Origin: Candidatus Omnitrophota bacterium
GTDB taxonomy: Bacteria; Omnitrophota; Gorgyraeia; Tantalellales; Tantalellaceae
Direction: 5' to 3'
Length of the DNA: 32,817 nt
Assembly (NCBI GenBank): GCA_015231405.1
Contig: JADGBR010000002.1
Span: 100,730 to 133,546, forward strand
Both the position numbers and the translations under genes were made by a program. The stretch's first letter is position 1. Each line of letters starts with the position of its first letter. Under the pieces are notes generated by a model, which had not been told where the DNA came from, ran no database searches, and saw nothing but the letters and a program-made list of their open reading frames with translations. Positions 1 through 9,146 of this stretch are shown here, in pieces.

Positions 1-1551
1 CTGAAACACGCCCTTGAAAGCGGCGTCTATATCCTGTTTTAGGAGCATGTCAGCCAACGGGACGTTAACGGGCACCGGGGCTGACTGGACCCTCGGATCA
101 GTTTCGGAATAAAAAAGTATACTCCGCTTCATGCTGAAATCCGGCTGAAAATAACTTACTACCGGCGTGGTCCCGTCCATACTGAAATATTCAGTATTTA
201 CGTCCCAACCGTCCCACCACTGGAAGTTGCTGGTCATCCAGGCCCTGGCGTTCGCGACGAAAGGCGCCGGGTCAACAGTTGATCCTTCCCCTTCGGCTTT
301 CAGAGCCCCGGACTTAAAAACCGCGTCCGCCGCGCTGACATTTGCCATGGGCGTGACAACTTCCGGAGCTTTTGCCGATACCATGTTTACGGGAACGGTT
401 GTTTCATTGTATAACGGCCCGACCTTGCCGTCGGTAACGAGTCCCACATCGGGAAGAGCCTGGGACATCGGGCTGCCGCTCAATACTTCCCTGGGGCCAA
501 GAACTTCACCGACTAACCGTGTGGACGTTCTTCCTTTCCTGAGCCTGGCTTCCCTTCTGCTGTCGGCCATACGGCCAAAGAACGCTTTTACCCTATCAAG
601 CGGCACCCCGAAGAGCATTAAAGGGAGTGACGCTGTCATGGCACGCACACTTTCGTGATCCACGAGGCTATCCGGATTAAAATATGTCCATACAGCTATG
701 GCTAATAGTGTCGCGACCGTAGCCACAGAGAGGAACGCCTTTACCGCAACTCTCATCCCCTCACTTACCGCTTCGGGCATATTGACGATAAAATCCGTGA
801 CTACTCCTCTGGATATGACTTTTTGAGCTTCCGCTTGCTGGGTCGCAGGCGTTTTTTGAACCGCTTCCGCTATAACACCTGGTATGTCCTGATCTACTAA
901 TTCCATCTTCCCGGGTAGGGTCTTAACATGAGCCACAAGTGCCTGGTGATAATTATCGGTAACCAGAAGTTGTACCCCTATCCCGTTCGCTATTTCTCTT
1001 GCCTCCTCGCCATATGGGTTGAGTTTATAACCTTCCGGTATTTTCCCTGAACGGATCTCATCCATCGCACAAAAACGCATTACCCCAGCGCCTTTTTCAA
1101 GTTTAATGAGAATATCAGTCACTTCGCCTTGTTTCCCTTTGTATATTATTTTAAAATCACTACAATGAAGCTCGATATCCCTAGTATTAGATTGCGTATC
1201 AGTGAAGGTTATTTTGGATTCTGGAAAAGCAGTAAGTTCTTCTGTTGTCATTGACAGTAACCGTTTGATATCAGGGATTTCGCCCTGAAATGGCTTTGTT
1301 GCGGTGGCTAGCGCTTCAAGACTCCTGATGTTTGTCCGCGTGATCTCCGCTTTTAAAGCCTTCTCCAACTCAATGGCGGATGTTATCGCTATCTGAGCAG
1401 TGCCGATAAGATCAAACCCGGCTCTCGCAAGGTTGGACGGCACTTGCAAGGCCGATCCATGATCAATCGGTAATGTCGTCGAAATAAAAGTCGCAGTTAA
1501 TAGAATAGAAATAAACTTCACTGCTTTAGTGTTTCTAAATTGAGACAACAT
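1..1551 (-). CDS. large secreted/hypothetical protein, N-terminal 517 codons (C-terminus runs off the window)
   Basis: Open frame from ATG at 1551 through position 1, preceded by AAAAGGAGAAAG; N-terminus MLSQFRNTKAVKFISILLTATFISTTLPIDHGSALQVPSN looks like a signal peptide. Absent from the ORF track because it is open at the window edge. Confidence 0.75.
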   Translation of the reverse strand, partial: MLSQFRNTKAVKFISILLTATFISTTLPIDHGSALQVPSNLARAGFDLIGTAQIAITSAIELEKALKAEITRTNIRSLEALATATKPFQGEIPDIKRLLSMTTEELTAFPESKITFTDTQSNTRDIELHCSDFKIIYKGKQGEVTDILIKLEKGAGVMRFCAMDEIRSGKIPEGYKLNPYGEEAREIANGIGVQLLVTDNYHQALVAHVKTLPGKMELVDQDIPGVIAEAVQKTPATQQAEAQKVISRGVVTDFIVNMPEAVSEGMRVAVKAFLSVATVATLLAIAVWTYFNPDSLVDHESVRAMTASLPLMLFGVPLDRVKAFFGRMADSRREARLRKGRTSTRLVGEVLGPREVLSGSPMSQALPDVGLVTDGKVGPLYNETTVPVNMVSAKAPEVVTPMANVSAADAVFKSGALKAEGEGSTVDPAPFVANARAWMTSNFQWWDGWDVNTEYFSMDGTTPVVSYFQPDFSMKRSILFYSETDPRVQSAPVPVNVPLADMLLKQDIDAAFKGVFQ

Positions 1552-1730
1552 GGCTTTCTCCTTTTATTTAATCTTCATAAATTTTTTAAAGAGTTTATTT
1601 TTCTAACAGTATACTCCGGTATCTGGCTTTTGTCAATATTATTTTATTAAGTATTTATAAAGTAGGTATTTTATAAAAAATATTGAAAGAACTGCACTTG
1701 TGGGAAGTTGGCGATGAATATGCCTTACTT

Positions 1731-2747
1731 TTATTGTACTAACACTGATGCGGGGAATTTGACAATAACCGTAGTTCCTTTGTTTATGCCTTCTGAAAAA
1801 ATTTCGATGGTTCCTTTGTACTTTTCAACTATCTTTTTGCATATGGGAAGGCCTATTCCGGTGCCTTCAGTTGATGTGTGATCCTGGGCGAACCTCTTAA
1901 AAACTGAAACTATTTTGTCGGGAGCTATCCCCGCGCCCGTATCTATTATTTTAAGAACCGCCCATTTACCGTCGGAAAAAGCTTCGATATCAATTGACCC
2001 TTCCTTAGTAAATTTCATGGAATTATCCGCAAGGTTGTAAATAAGCCCGTGTATCGCCTGTTTTTCGCCGTATATTTTATCCACCCCTGGATGTATGTTC
2101 ACGTTAATTTTAACGTTTTCCCGTTCCCAGGAAACCGAAAGGTCCCTTATAACCGAATCTACCATCGAACCGAGCGATATCACCTCGTTTTCTATACCTG
2201 GCTCCCCGGATACGTCCAGCTTGAAAAGATGCAATAAATTTGTTATGTCCTTGGTAAGCCTGGCTATATTCTTTTTCGCTATTAACTGTGATTTTAACAC
2301 TTTCCCGTGATCGTTCTGGGCGGACGCCCTTTCACACATCTCCCTAGCCATATTCAATATTGAAAGAGGGGTCTTGAACTCATGGGATATCTCCCTGAGG
2401 GTCATATGGTCCATATCCTCTTTACCCGGAAAAGCCCTTTCCATAGCGAAAAAGCAGCATATATTGGCGACCTTCCCATCGTTACCCGGTACCGGATATC
2501 TCAAGAGGTCCAAATACACCTCTTTACCCGCAATACGGGCCTTAACACGGTCCCGACCGCTATTAACCTCCTTATTACCCACCCGGAGGACCTCACCCAG
2601 TTCTTCCGGCACTCGACCCGGGTCAAAACATCCGAAAAGCTCCCCGGCCGCTCTGTTCGTATACAATATCTTCCCGTTCATATCCTTGACAATAACCCCG
2701 TCCGGGCAACTGTCAAGTATAGCTCTCAGGTCGATCTCACTGCTCAT
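1731..2747 (-). CDS. PAS-domain sensor histidine kinase
   Basis: PAS-like DSCPDGVIVKDMNGKILYTNRAAGELFG; H-box EISHEFKTPLSIL; N box DNSMKFT; G boxes DTGAGIAPD and GTGIGLPICKKIVE. Start taken at MSSEID (2747); the longer ORF start at 2834 translates intergenic repeat. Confidence 0.9.
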   Translation of the reverse strand: MSSEIDLRAILDSCPDGVIVKDMNGKILYTNRAAGELFGCFDPGRVPEELGEVLRVGNKEVNSGRDRVKARIAGKEVYLDLLRYPVPGNDGKVANICCFFAMERAFPGKEDMDHMTLREISHEFKTPLSILNMAREMCERASAQNDHGKVLKSQLIAKKNIARLTKDITNLLHLFKLDVSGEPGIENEVISLGSMVDSVIRDLSVSWERENVKINVNIHPGVDKIYGEKQAIHGLIYNLADNSMKFTKEGSIDIEAFSDGKWAVLKIIDTGAGIAPDKIVSVFKRFAQDHTSTEGTGIGLPICKKIVEKYKGTIEIFSEGINKGTTVIVKFPASVLVQ

Positions 2748-2763
2748 TTCTGCCTCTCGTATT

Positions 2764-2860
2764 GGACCATAGACCATGGACCATGGACCTTCAGATATCC
2801 ATACATTAACCCGTGCACCCGTGCACTTTTCCAAACCCGTGCACCTGCCTACTGGCAGGC
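2764..2860. repeat. short degenerate tandem repeats and small hairpin between histidine kinase and hflX
   Basis: GGACCATAGACCATGGACCATGGACC (2764-2789); CCCGTGCACCCGTGCAC...CCCGTGCACC; CCTGCC-TACT-GGCAGG stem-loop. Confidence 0.7.
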
Positions 2861-2863
2861 AGA

Positions 2864-4162
2864 CTATTCCTGCCCCTCGGCGCGTTCTTGAAGTTTCTTA
2901 TAGATCATGTACTTGTCTTTCTTCGCGATCCGGGCCTTGATCATGATCCCTTCATCGGTGAATTTTTCCTCTATTATGGAACCCTGCTTCCTGATAGCCC
3001 GGACGATATCATAATATTTATGCGGGACCATTATGTCAATATCCTCCATATCGCTTTGGATCTCCCGAACAATATCGTTTATAAGGTTATCTAACCCCTC
3101 TCCCTCCTGCGCCGATACCATTAGCGCTTCGGGGAAACGCATGGAAAGTATCTTGCGGTCACCTTCGTCCGGAACCTTGTCGATCTTATTGAGAACAGTT
3201 ATTATCGGCTTATCTCCGACTCCCATCTCTTCCAGCACCCCGAGGACCGAATCCCTCTCCTGTTCCATAATAGGGTCGCTCGAGTCTATGATATGGAAAA
3301 GGATATCAGCGTCCACGACTTCCTCGAGGGTCGCCTTAAAACTCTCGATAAGATGATGCGGCAATTCGTGGAGGAACCCGACGGTATCTGAAAGCAGCAC
3401 CGTCTGGTTATTCGGCAGATTGAGCTTTCTTACTATCGGGTCAAGCGTGCTGAAAAGCTGGTCTTTCGCCATTACCCCCGCTCCGGTAAGCGCGTTGAAA
3501 AGAGTCGATTTTCCGGAATTCGTGTACCCTACGAGAGCGATGGACATCATGGAGAATTTTTCCCTCTGTTTTCTCCTTCTCTTCCTTTGCATGGTCTTCA
3601 TCTTGAGATCTTTCTTCAGGCGCTCAACCTTTTCACGCAGCCTCCGCCTATCCACCTCAAGCTGCTGTTCGCCGGGGCCCTTGGTACCGACGCCGCCGTA
3701 CTGTCTGGAGAGATGCTTCCACATATGTGCAAGACGCGGCATGAGATAGATGAGCTGCGCGAGCTCGACCTGCATTTTTCCCTCGTCAGAGACAGCCCTC
3801 TTCGAAAAGATATCGAGAATGAGCTGGGTCCTGTCTATCGTTTTCACGGTAAATATCTCTTCGAGGTTCTTCTGCTGGGAAGGCGACAGGTCCTTGTCGA
3901 AAATGACCACGTCGGCGCCATTTTCGAGGACTAGCTCCGCGATCTCCTCAGCCTTGCCGCGGCCTATGAGAAGCCCGGGCATGAAGTTCTTAAGATTTAT
4001 GACAACCTGCTCCACAACTTCCACGCCCGAAGAAACGCCCAGTTTACGAAGTTCCTCCACCCTGTCCTCTATCGGCCAGGTCTCTTTTTCGTAGACATCG
4101 ACTGAGACGAGTATCGCTTTTTCTTTTTTTCGGGCGGTGTGGTGATATACGGGTTTTACCAT
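2864..4162 (-). CDS. hflX: GTPase HflX
   Basis: [65 protein letters not shown]: characteristic HflX motifs. Confidence 0.95.
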   Translation of the reverse strand: MVKPVYHHTARKKEKAILVSVDVYEKETWPIEDRVEELRKLGVSSGVEVVEQVVINLKNFMPGLLIGRGKAEEIAELVLENGADVVIFDKDLSPSQQKNLEEIFTVKTIDRTQLILDIFSKRAVSDEGKMQVELAQLIYLMPRLAHMWKHLSRQYGGVGTKGPGEQQLEVDRRRLREKVERLKKDLKMKTMQRKRRRKQREKFSMMSIALVGYTNSGKSTLFNALTGAGVMAKDQLFSTLDPIVRKLNLPNNQTVLLSDTVGFLHELPHHLIESFKATLEEVVDADILFHIIDSSDPIMEQERDSVLGVLEEMGVGDKPIITVLNKIDKVPDEGDRKILSMRFPEALMVSAQEGEGLDNLINDIVREIQSDMEDIDIMVPHKYYDIVRAIRKQGSIIEEKFTDEGIMIKARIAKKDKYMIYKKLQERAEGQE

Positions 4163-4199
4163 TTGTTCCTTATATGCCGCAAGTGATAGTAGTTTAGAA

Positions 4200-4225
4200 A
4201 CCAGTAACCAGTTGCCAGTAACCAG
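4200..4225. repeat. heptad-type repeat array (left of four-helix-bundle gene)
   Basis: ACCAGTAACCAGTTGCCAGTAACCAG; inverted counterpart at 4686-4707. Confidence 0.7.
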
Positions 4226-4262
4226 AGAAAGGGCTCTAGAGATCAGAACCCAGATAATGTTT

Positions 4263-4622
4263 TTATTTCCTGTTCATCAAAGCATGTAGCATAGACGTAA
4301 TTTCTCTTGCATCCCGCCTCATCTTTATAGATACATCATTTTCGATGAGTTTTTGCCTCGCAATGACATTTAATACGGAAACACATTCCCTCGCAGAATC
4401 CGAAGAAATACTAAAATATCTATTTTTCTCTTTAGACGATATTTTGTCATTACCCTCTGCTATATTATTTGCGATAGATAACCCCGCTCGAATAAGATTT
4501 TTTCCAATGGAATATTTGAATTCAGTATTCAATGTTTTATATATTTCGAATACCTTATCAATGAAATCCAAAGATTTCTGATACACCTTTAACTTCTCAA
4601 AATCAAATTCAAACTCCCCCAC
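4263..4622 (-). CDS. four helix bundle protein (S23 / 23S rRNA IVP-like family)
   Basis: [22 protein letters not shown]...[21 protein letters not shown]...[17 protein letters not shown]: typical S23-type four-helix-bundle pattern. Confidence 0.85.
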   Translation of the reverse strand: MGEFEFDFEKLKVYQKSLDFIDKVFEIYKTLNTEFKYSIGKNLIRAGLSIANNIAEGNDKISSKEKNRYFSISSDSARECVSVLNVIARQKLIENDVSIKMRRDAREITSMLHALMNRK

Positions 4623-4685
4623 TTTTCTCCTTTATCTAGTCGACTAACTTAGATTCTCTGGTATTTGGTATCTGTTACCCGTATT

Positions 4686-4707
4686 CTGGTTACTGGTTAC
4701 TGGTTAC
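4686..4707. repeat. heptad-type repeat array (right of four-helix-bundle gene), overlapping the 3' end of miaA
   Basis: CTGGTTACTGGTTACTGGTTAC, reverse complement of the 4200-4225 array unit. Confidence 0.75.
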
Positions 4708-5613
4708 TTTAAAGAGTATCTCCCTGGCAATCTCCTTGGGCTCACGCATTGCATCGACCCACTCGATCCGATTATCCGCCCTGAACCAGGTGATCTGCCG
4801 TTTCGCGTAATGCCTCGTGTTCTTTTTCATCTCTTCTCTAGCGGTATCGATATCCCATTCCCCGCGAAGGTACGCTCCGATCTCTTTTATCCCTATGGCT
4901 TTAGAAGCAGTTTCGCTTAACCGCCCTTTTTCCAGGGCCCTCACTTCTTCAATTATACCTTCATCGAACATTTTGTCGACCGATTTATTGATCCTTTCGT
5001 ACATCATCTCCCTTTCCAGCGCCAGGCCGAATATCCTCTTGGCGTATCCTATTCCCTCCCCGGCCGTCTCGATCTTCTTCTCGCTCATGGGCCTGCCGGT
5101 GAGCTCATACACCTCGATAGCCCTCGTTACCCTTTTCAGATCGTTAGGGTGCAGTTTAGCCGCGGTGACCGGATCCATAAGACGCAACCTGTCATATAAT
5201 ACCTCTTTCCCTTCCTTGTCCGCCCGCGCGATAAGCTCTTTTCTGAGCTCTTCATCCTTAACCGGCCCGTTGAATATCCCGTCCAGCAAAGTCCTTAAGT
5301 AGAGGCCTGTACCGCCGACTACCAGGGGTGCCTTACCCCCGGAAATGATCTTGTTTATCACGGTTCTCGCTTCGACGGAATATCTGGCGGCGTTATATTC
5401 CTCGCCAGGGTCGATAATATTCACGAAATGATGTTTCACTTTTTTGAGCTCTTCGCCCGAGGGGACGCGCGTGAGGATATCCATGCCTCTATATATCTGC
5501 ATAGAATCGCAGGAAACGATCTCCGAATCGATCCTTGAAGCCACCTCGAGCGCGACGCGTGATTTACCCGAGGACGTCGGCCCGACGATCACTATTATCA
5601 TGTCATTGTCCAT
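4690..5613 (-). CDS. miaA: tRNA dimethylallyltransferase MiaA
   Basis: IVIVGPTSSGKSRVALEVA, VSCDSMQIYRGMDI, VVGGTGLYLRTLLDG, YAKRQITWFR. Start uncertain (5613 or 5601); the longer ORF start at 5646 lies in repeat sequence. Confidence 0.94.
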   Translation of the reverse strand: MDNDMIIVIVGPTSSGKSRVALEVASRIDSEIVSCDSMQIYRGMDILTRVPSGEELKKVKHHFVNIIDPGEEYNAARYSVEARTVINKIISGGKAPLVVGGTGLYLRTLLDGIFNGPVKDEELRKELIARADKEGKEVLYDRLRLMDPVTAAKLHPNDLKRVTRAIEVYELTGRPMSEKKIETAGEGIGYAKRIFGLALEREMMYERINKSVDKMFDEGIIEEVRALEKGRLSETASKAIGIKEIGAYLRGEWDIDTAREEMKKNTRHYAKRQITWFRADNRIEWVDAMREPKEIAREILFKVTSNQ

Positions 5614-5621
5614 AAATATCG

Positions 5622-5697
5622 GCATGGCGCAAAGCGCATAGAGCATGGCGCAAAGAAAAATACAGAATACAAATACGCTATGCGCTTTGCGCCATGC
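5622..5697. repeat. 20-bp perfect inverted repeat between miaA start and miaB stop
   Basis: GCATGGCGCAAAGCGCATAG (5622-5641) and exact reverse complement CTATGCGCTTTGCGCCATGC (5678-5697), 36-nt spacer with a third partial unit. Confidence 0.85.
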
Positions 5698-5698
5698 G

Positions 5699-7150
5699 CT
5701 ATGTCTCTAACTCGCTTTTAAGCGTGAACGGAGAAGTCCCTTTCACGGTAACCTTCACCACCTTTCCTATCAGGTCGGACGGCCCCTTGAACACGCACGA
5801 TGTATTGTCCCTCGTCTTCCCGACCAGCTCATCCTTTGACATCCGGCTGGGCCCCTCGACCAGGACTTCCTGACTACTCGACACCATCTTTTTGTTTATC
5901 TCATAAGATATCTCTTTCTGTATCTCGAGAAGCTCCCTGTTCCTTTCGACCTTTATCTTCTCGGGGACATCGTCGATCAGCGTCGATGAAAGCGCCGGCG
6001 GCCTAGGCGAATACTTAAAAATAAAAGACGAGTTGAACTTGATATCCTCCATAGCCATCCGCGTCGCCACATAGTCCGATTCTTTCTCTGACGGAAAACC
6101 CACTAAAATATCCGTACTGATACCCACTCCAGGCACCATCTCCCGAAGTGTATCGACCTTTTTCATATACTCGTCAAGCGTATATTTCCTGTTCATAAGG
6201 TCCAGTATCTTATTCGATCCGGACTGAAGGCACATATGCATATGCTCGCATACTTTAGGGAGGTCGCGCATCGCCTTAAAAAGAGGCTTACCCGCGTCCT
6301 TGGGGTGACTGGTCGTGAACCGTATCCTTTCGATGCCCTTTATGTCGTTCACGGCTTCCAGTATCTCCGGAAAATCCACTTTCTGCGTCTGGCCCTTACC
6401 GTAAGAATTCACGTTCTGCCCGAGAAGTATCACCTCTTTGAAACCGGCGTCAGCCAGAGATTTTACCTCTTTAACTATATCCTTTTTCGGGCGTGATACC
6501 TCGCGCCCCCTGACGTATGGGACTATACAGTATGAACAATAGTTGTCACAACCGTACATTACGTTAACGTAAGCCGAGAATACTCCCGAACGATACGCCG
6601 GGTCAGTCCCTTTCTTAGGCCTCTTCAGCTTATCCACGGCAAGCACTTTTTTCCCGTCCAACGCTTCTCTGAGAAGCTCGGGCATATCGTATATGTTCCC
6701 GGGGCCTACCACCATATCCAGGGATGGAAACCTCGAAAAAAGCGACTCGCCGTGCCGCTGGGACATACACCCCAGGATCCCGATCATTTTCCCGGGTTTC
6801 TTATCTTTGAGCGAAGAAAGCTTCTCGATATTCCCGGCGACCCTCTCCTCCGCGTGCTCCCTGACGCTGCACGTATTAAAAAGAACGACCTCCGCCTCAT
6901 CCTGACTCTCCGCGACCCCGAACCCGTGGTCCATAAGAAGCCCCGCTATGATCTCCGAATCCCGTTCGTTCATCTGGCATCCGAAAGTGCGGAGAAAAAC
7001 CTTAACATCTTTTGGCTGGACCTGTTCTTTCGCCAAAGAGGCCTCCGTTTTACCCGCCGGGCCCGCCGCCGGCTCTTTGACCTCATCCGTATCTAATAAG
7101 TCATCCTCATCCCTCTGCAATATAACTATCTTTTGCTTTTTCGCCATCAT
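5699..7150 (-). CDS. miaB: tRNA-2-methylthio-N6-dimethylallyladenosine synthase MiaB
   Basis: KVFLRTFGCQMNERDSE; radical SAM motif YGCDNYCSYCIVPYVRGRE; C-terminal TRAM-like region. About 55-residue N-terminal extension before the core. Confidence 0.95.
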   Translation of the reverse strand: MMAKKQKIVILQRDEDDLLDTDEVKEPAAGPAGKTEASLAKEQVQPKDVKVFLRTFGCQMNERDSEIIAGLLMDHGFGVAESQDEAEVVLFNTCSVREHAEERVAGNIEKLSSLKDKKPGKMIGILGCMSQRHGESLFSRFPSLDMVVGPGNIYDMPELLREALDGKKVLAVDKLKRPKKGTDPAYRSGVFSAYVNVMYGCDNYCSYCIVPYVRGREVSRPKKDIVKEVKSLADAGFKEVILLGQNVNSYGKGQTQKVDFPEILEAVNDIKGIERIRFTTSHPKDAGKPLFKAMRDLPKVCEHMHMCLQSGSNKILDLMNRKYTLDEYMKKVDTLREMVPGVGISTDILVGFPSEKESDYVATRMAMEDIKFNSSFIFKYSPRPPALSSTLIDDVPEKIKVERNRELLEIQKEISYEINKKMVSSSQEVLVEGPSRMSKDELVGKTRDNTSCVFKGPSDLIGKVVKVTVKGTSPFTLKSELET

Positions 7151-7442
7151 TTACCCCTCATGAATTTATTTTTGATACCAGACTCACCTAAAAGCATTTT
7201 ATCATACTAACGATATGCCTGGAAGAAAACAATGTTGGAGGATAGCGTAATAAAGTACGCCTCCTTTGGTCAAGAATGCGCTATGGTAACGTTTCCCGGG
7301 TCAAAAGGGAAGATGGGATTCTAAGCGGAGAGTAGTATCGCTGACTCGCGAGCGGGGACAGGCCTAGGTTTGGTTTCGGGGACAACCCTGGGATCGATTT
7401 TTCCCCAGGTCCAGGTTCACATTCGGACCCGTCCCCGTTCGT
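6981..7442. repeat. duplicated segment, copy A (miaB 5' end + upstream region + REP-like hairpin)
   Basis: Aligns end to end with 8546-9007 (462 bp each, no net length change, roughly 90% identity by eye). Confidence 0.9.
7351..7441. repeat. REP-like imperfect palindrome
   Basis: CGGGGACAGGCC...CCCGTCCCCG outer arms with inner CCCTGGGA/CCCCAGG pairing; second copy at 8918-9006. Confidence 0.65.
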
Positions 7443-7498
7443 TTCCTATGACCATACAACAGCCATAGGGCTTATCAAACTTATCTTGGCGATATCGT

Positions 7499-8443
7499 TT
7501 AGTTACTTTTGCACCTATGGATTTCCACAGTTACATGGACAAGACCAAGGTCGTCAGGGATCAATTTCCTGTATTGATCGGGCTCAAGCGGATTGCAAGC
7601 AACCACTGAGACGATAACGTTATAAATGTTTGGGCCGACTGACCAAAGATGCAAATCCGAAACCTTGCTATCGCCATCCGCCTCAATACTTGCTTTTATC
7701 TTTTGCTGGATGCCTTCCGGCCCAGCTTTGTCCAGCAAAATATGACTTGTCGCGATCAAAAGCCCAAACGACCACTTAAAAACCATGATACCGCCGACAA
7801 TTCCCATAAGCGGATCCATCGAGATAAGGCCGAAATATTTCGCCGAAAGTAACGCGACAATCGCCAAGACCGACGTAAGAGCGTCTGCAAGAACATGCAG
7901 ATAAGCGGATTGCAAATTGTGGTCATGGGTATGGTGATGATCTGAATGATCATCAGAGTCATGTTCATGCGTGTGGCCGACTTTTTTTCTTGTGTCCAGA
8001 ATGAACACAGACACCAGATTGACTACTAATCCTATGACCGCAACAAATATAGCCTGATTAAAGGCTATGCTGACAGGCGCAAAGATCCTCTTCGCGCTTT
8101 TCCAGAGCATAAACAAGGCGAAAAATCCTAAGAGTATCGCCCCTGTGAACCCTCCAAGCGTGTTAACCTTCCCTGTCCCAAAGTTAAAACTTTTATTGCC
8201 TGAATGACGCCTCGCGTAAATGTAAGCGAAGGAATTAATGCCTAAAGCGGTCGCGTGGGAAGCCATGTGCAAGCCATCAGCAAGAAGCGCCATGGAGCCA
8301 AAAACGATACCCGCGACAATCTCTACCACCATCATGACAAATGTCACCACGGTGACAAGAATAGTTCGACGTTCACCCGCCTGCTCCCTATCCTGACCAA
8401 AGATATGGTCGTGTTGCCAAAGTCGAATATTTTTTAAATGCAT
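7499..8443 (-). CDS. cation diffusion facilitator family transporter
   Basis: ALLADGLHMASHATALGINSFAY; His-rich loop GHTHEHDSDDHSDHHHTHDHN; HVLADALTSVLAIVALL. Confidence 0.92.
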   Translation of the reverse strand: MHLKNIRLWQHDHIFGQDREQAGERRTILVTVVTFVMMVVEIVAGIVFGSMALLADGLHMASHATALGINSFAYIYARRHSGNKSFNFGTGKVNTLGGFTGAILLGFFALFMLWKSAKRIFAPVSIAFNQAIFVAVIGLVVNLVSVFILDTRKKVGHTHEHDSDDHSDHHHTHDHNLQSAYLHVLADALTSVLAIVALLSAKYFGLISMDPLMGIVGGIMVFKWSFGLLIATSHILLDKAGPEGIQQKIKASIEADGDSKVSDLHLWSVGPNIYNVIVSVVACNPLEPDQYRKLIPDDLGLVHVTVEIHRCKSN

Positions 8444-8484
8444 ATTGCTGTCCTTAGATCAATGATTTTGTCTTCAGTTAAAAT

Positions 8485-8544
8485 GCCCCGACTACCGCCT
8501 CGGCCAAGCTCGCCATCGCATTACCATAATCCTGCCACCGGCCA
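8485..8544. repeat. 60-bp repeat X, copy 1
   Basis: GCCCCGACTACCGCCTCGGCCAAGCTCGCCATCGCATTACCATAATCCTGCCACCGGCC; second copy at 10087-10146. Confidence 0.8.
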
Positions 8545-8715
8545 GCCGAAAGTGCGGAGAAAAACTTTAACATCTTTTGGCTGGACCTGTTCTTTCGCCA
8601 AAGAGACCTCCGTTTTACCCGCCGAACCCGCCGCCGGCTCTTTAACCTCATCCGCATCTAATAAGTCATCCTCATCCCTGCGCAATATAACTATCTTTTG
8701 CTTTTTCGCCATCAT
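8521..8715 (-). pseudogene. truncated miaB 5' fragment (copy B)
   Basis: MMAKKQKIVILRRDEDDLLDADEVKEPAAGSAGKTEVSLAKEQVQPKDVKVFLRTFG matches the intact MiaB N-terminus then breaks off exactly before CQMNERDSE. Confidence 0.92.
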
Positions 8716-9007
8716 TTACACCTCATGAATTTTTTATTGATACCATACTCTCCTAAAAGCATTTTATCATACCAACGATATGCCTGAAAGAAAACAATGT
8801 TGAATGACAGCGTAATAAAATACGCCTCCTTTGGTTAAGATTGCGCTATGGTAACGTTTCCCGGGTCAAAAGTGAAGATGGGGTTCCAAGCGGGGAGTAG
8901 TATCGCTGGCTTGCGAGTGGGGACAGGCCTAGGATTGGTTTCGGGGACAACCCTGGGATCGATCTTTTCCCAGGTCCAGGTTCACATTCGGACCTGTCCC
9001 CGTTCGT
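8546..9007. repeat. duplicated segment, copy B
   Basis: Counterpart of 6981-7442. Confidence 0.9.
8918..9006. repeat. REP-like imperfect palindrome, copy 2
   Basis: TGGGGACAGGCC...GGACCTGTCCCCG outer arms, inner CCTGGGA...TCCCAGG. Confidence 0.65.
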
Positions 9008-9135
9008 CCGATTGCAATCGGCACAGGAAAAAAAAGAGCCAAAATCGGCATAAGGATAGTCCCCAGCCCAAAACCGGAGAAAAAAGTCAACCCGGAAGCT
9101 ATCAATGCGACTGCGCAAACAATGAAATACTCCAT
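9008..9135 (-). pseudogene. truncated TauE/SafE-type sulfite exporter N-terminus
   Basis: MEYFIVCAVALIASGLTFFSGFGLGTILMPILALFFPVPIAIG is a TauE/SafE N-terminal pattern, then runs into the REP-like repeat. Confidence 0.75.
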
Positions 9136-9146
9136 AAATTCTCTCT

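Noticed and set aside
167-658. 163-aa plus-strand ORF
   Set aside because: Antisense to the continuous minus-strand secreted-protein frame; composition is not protein-like.
2382-2891. 169-aa plus-strand ORF overlapping the histidine kinase
   Set aside because: Antisense shadow ORF over a clearly conserved kinase gene and repeat sequence.
8846-9118. 90-aa minus ORF across the REP-like repeat
   Set aside because: Translates the repeat and the wrong frame of the TauE fragment; no coherent protein pattern.
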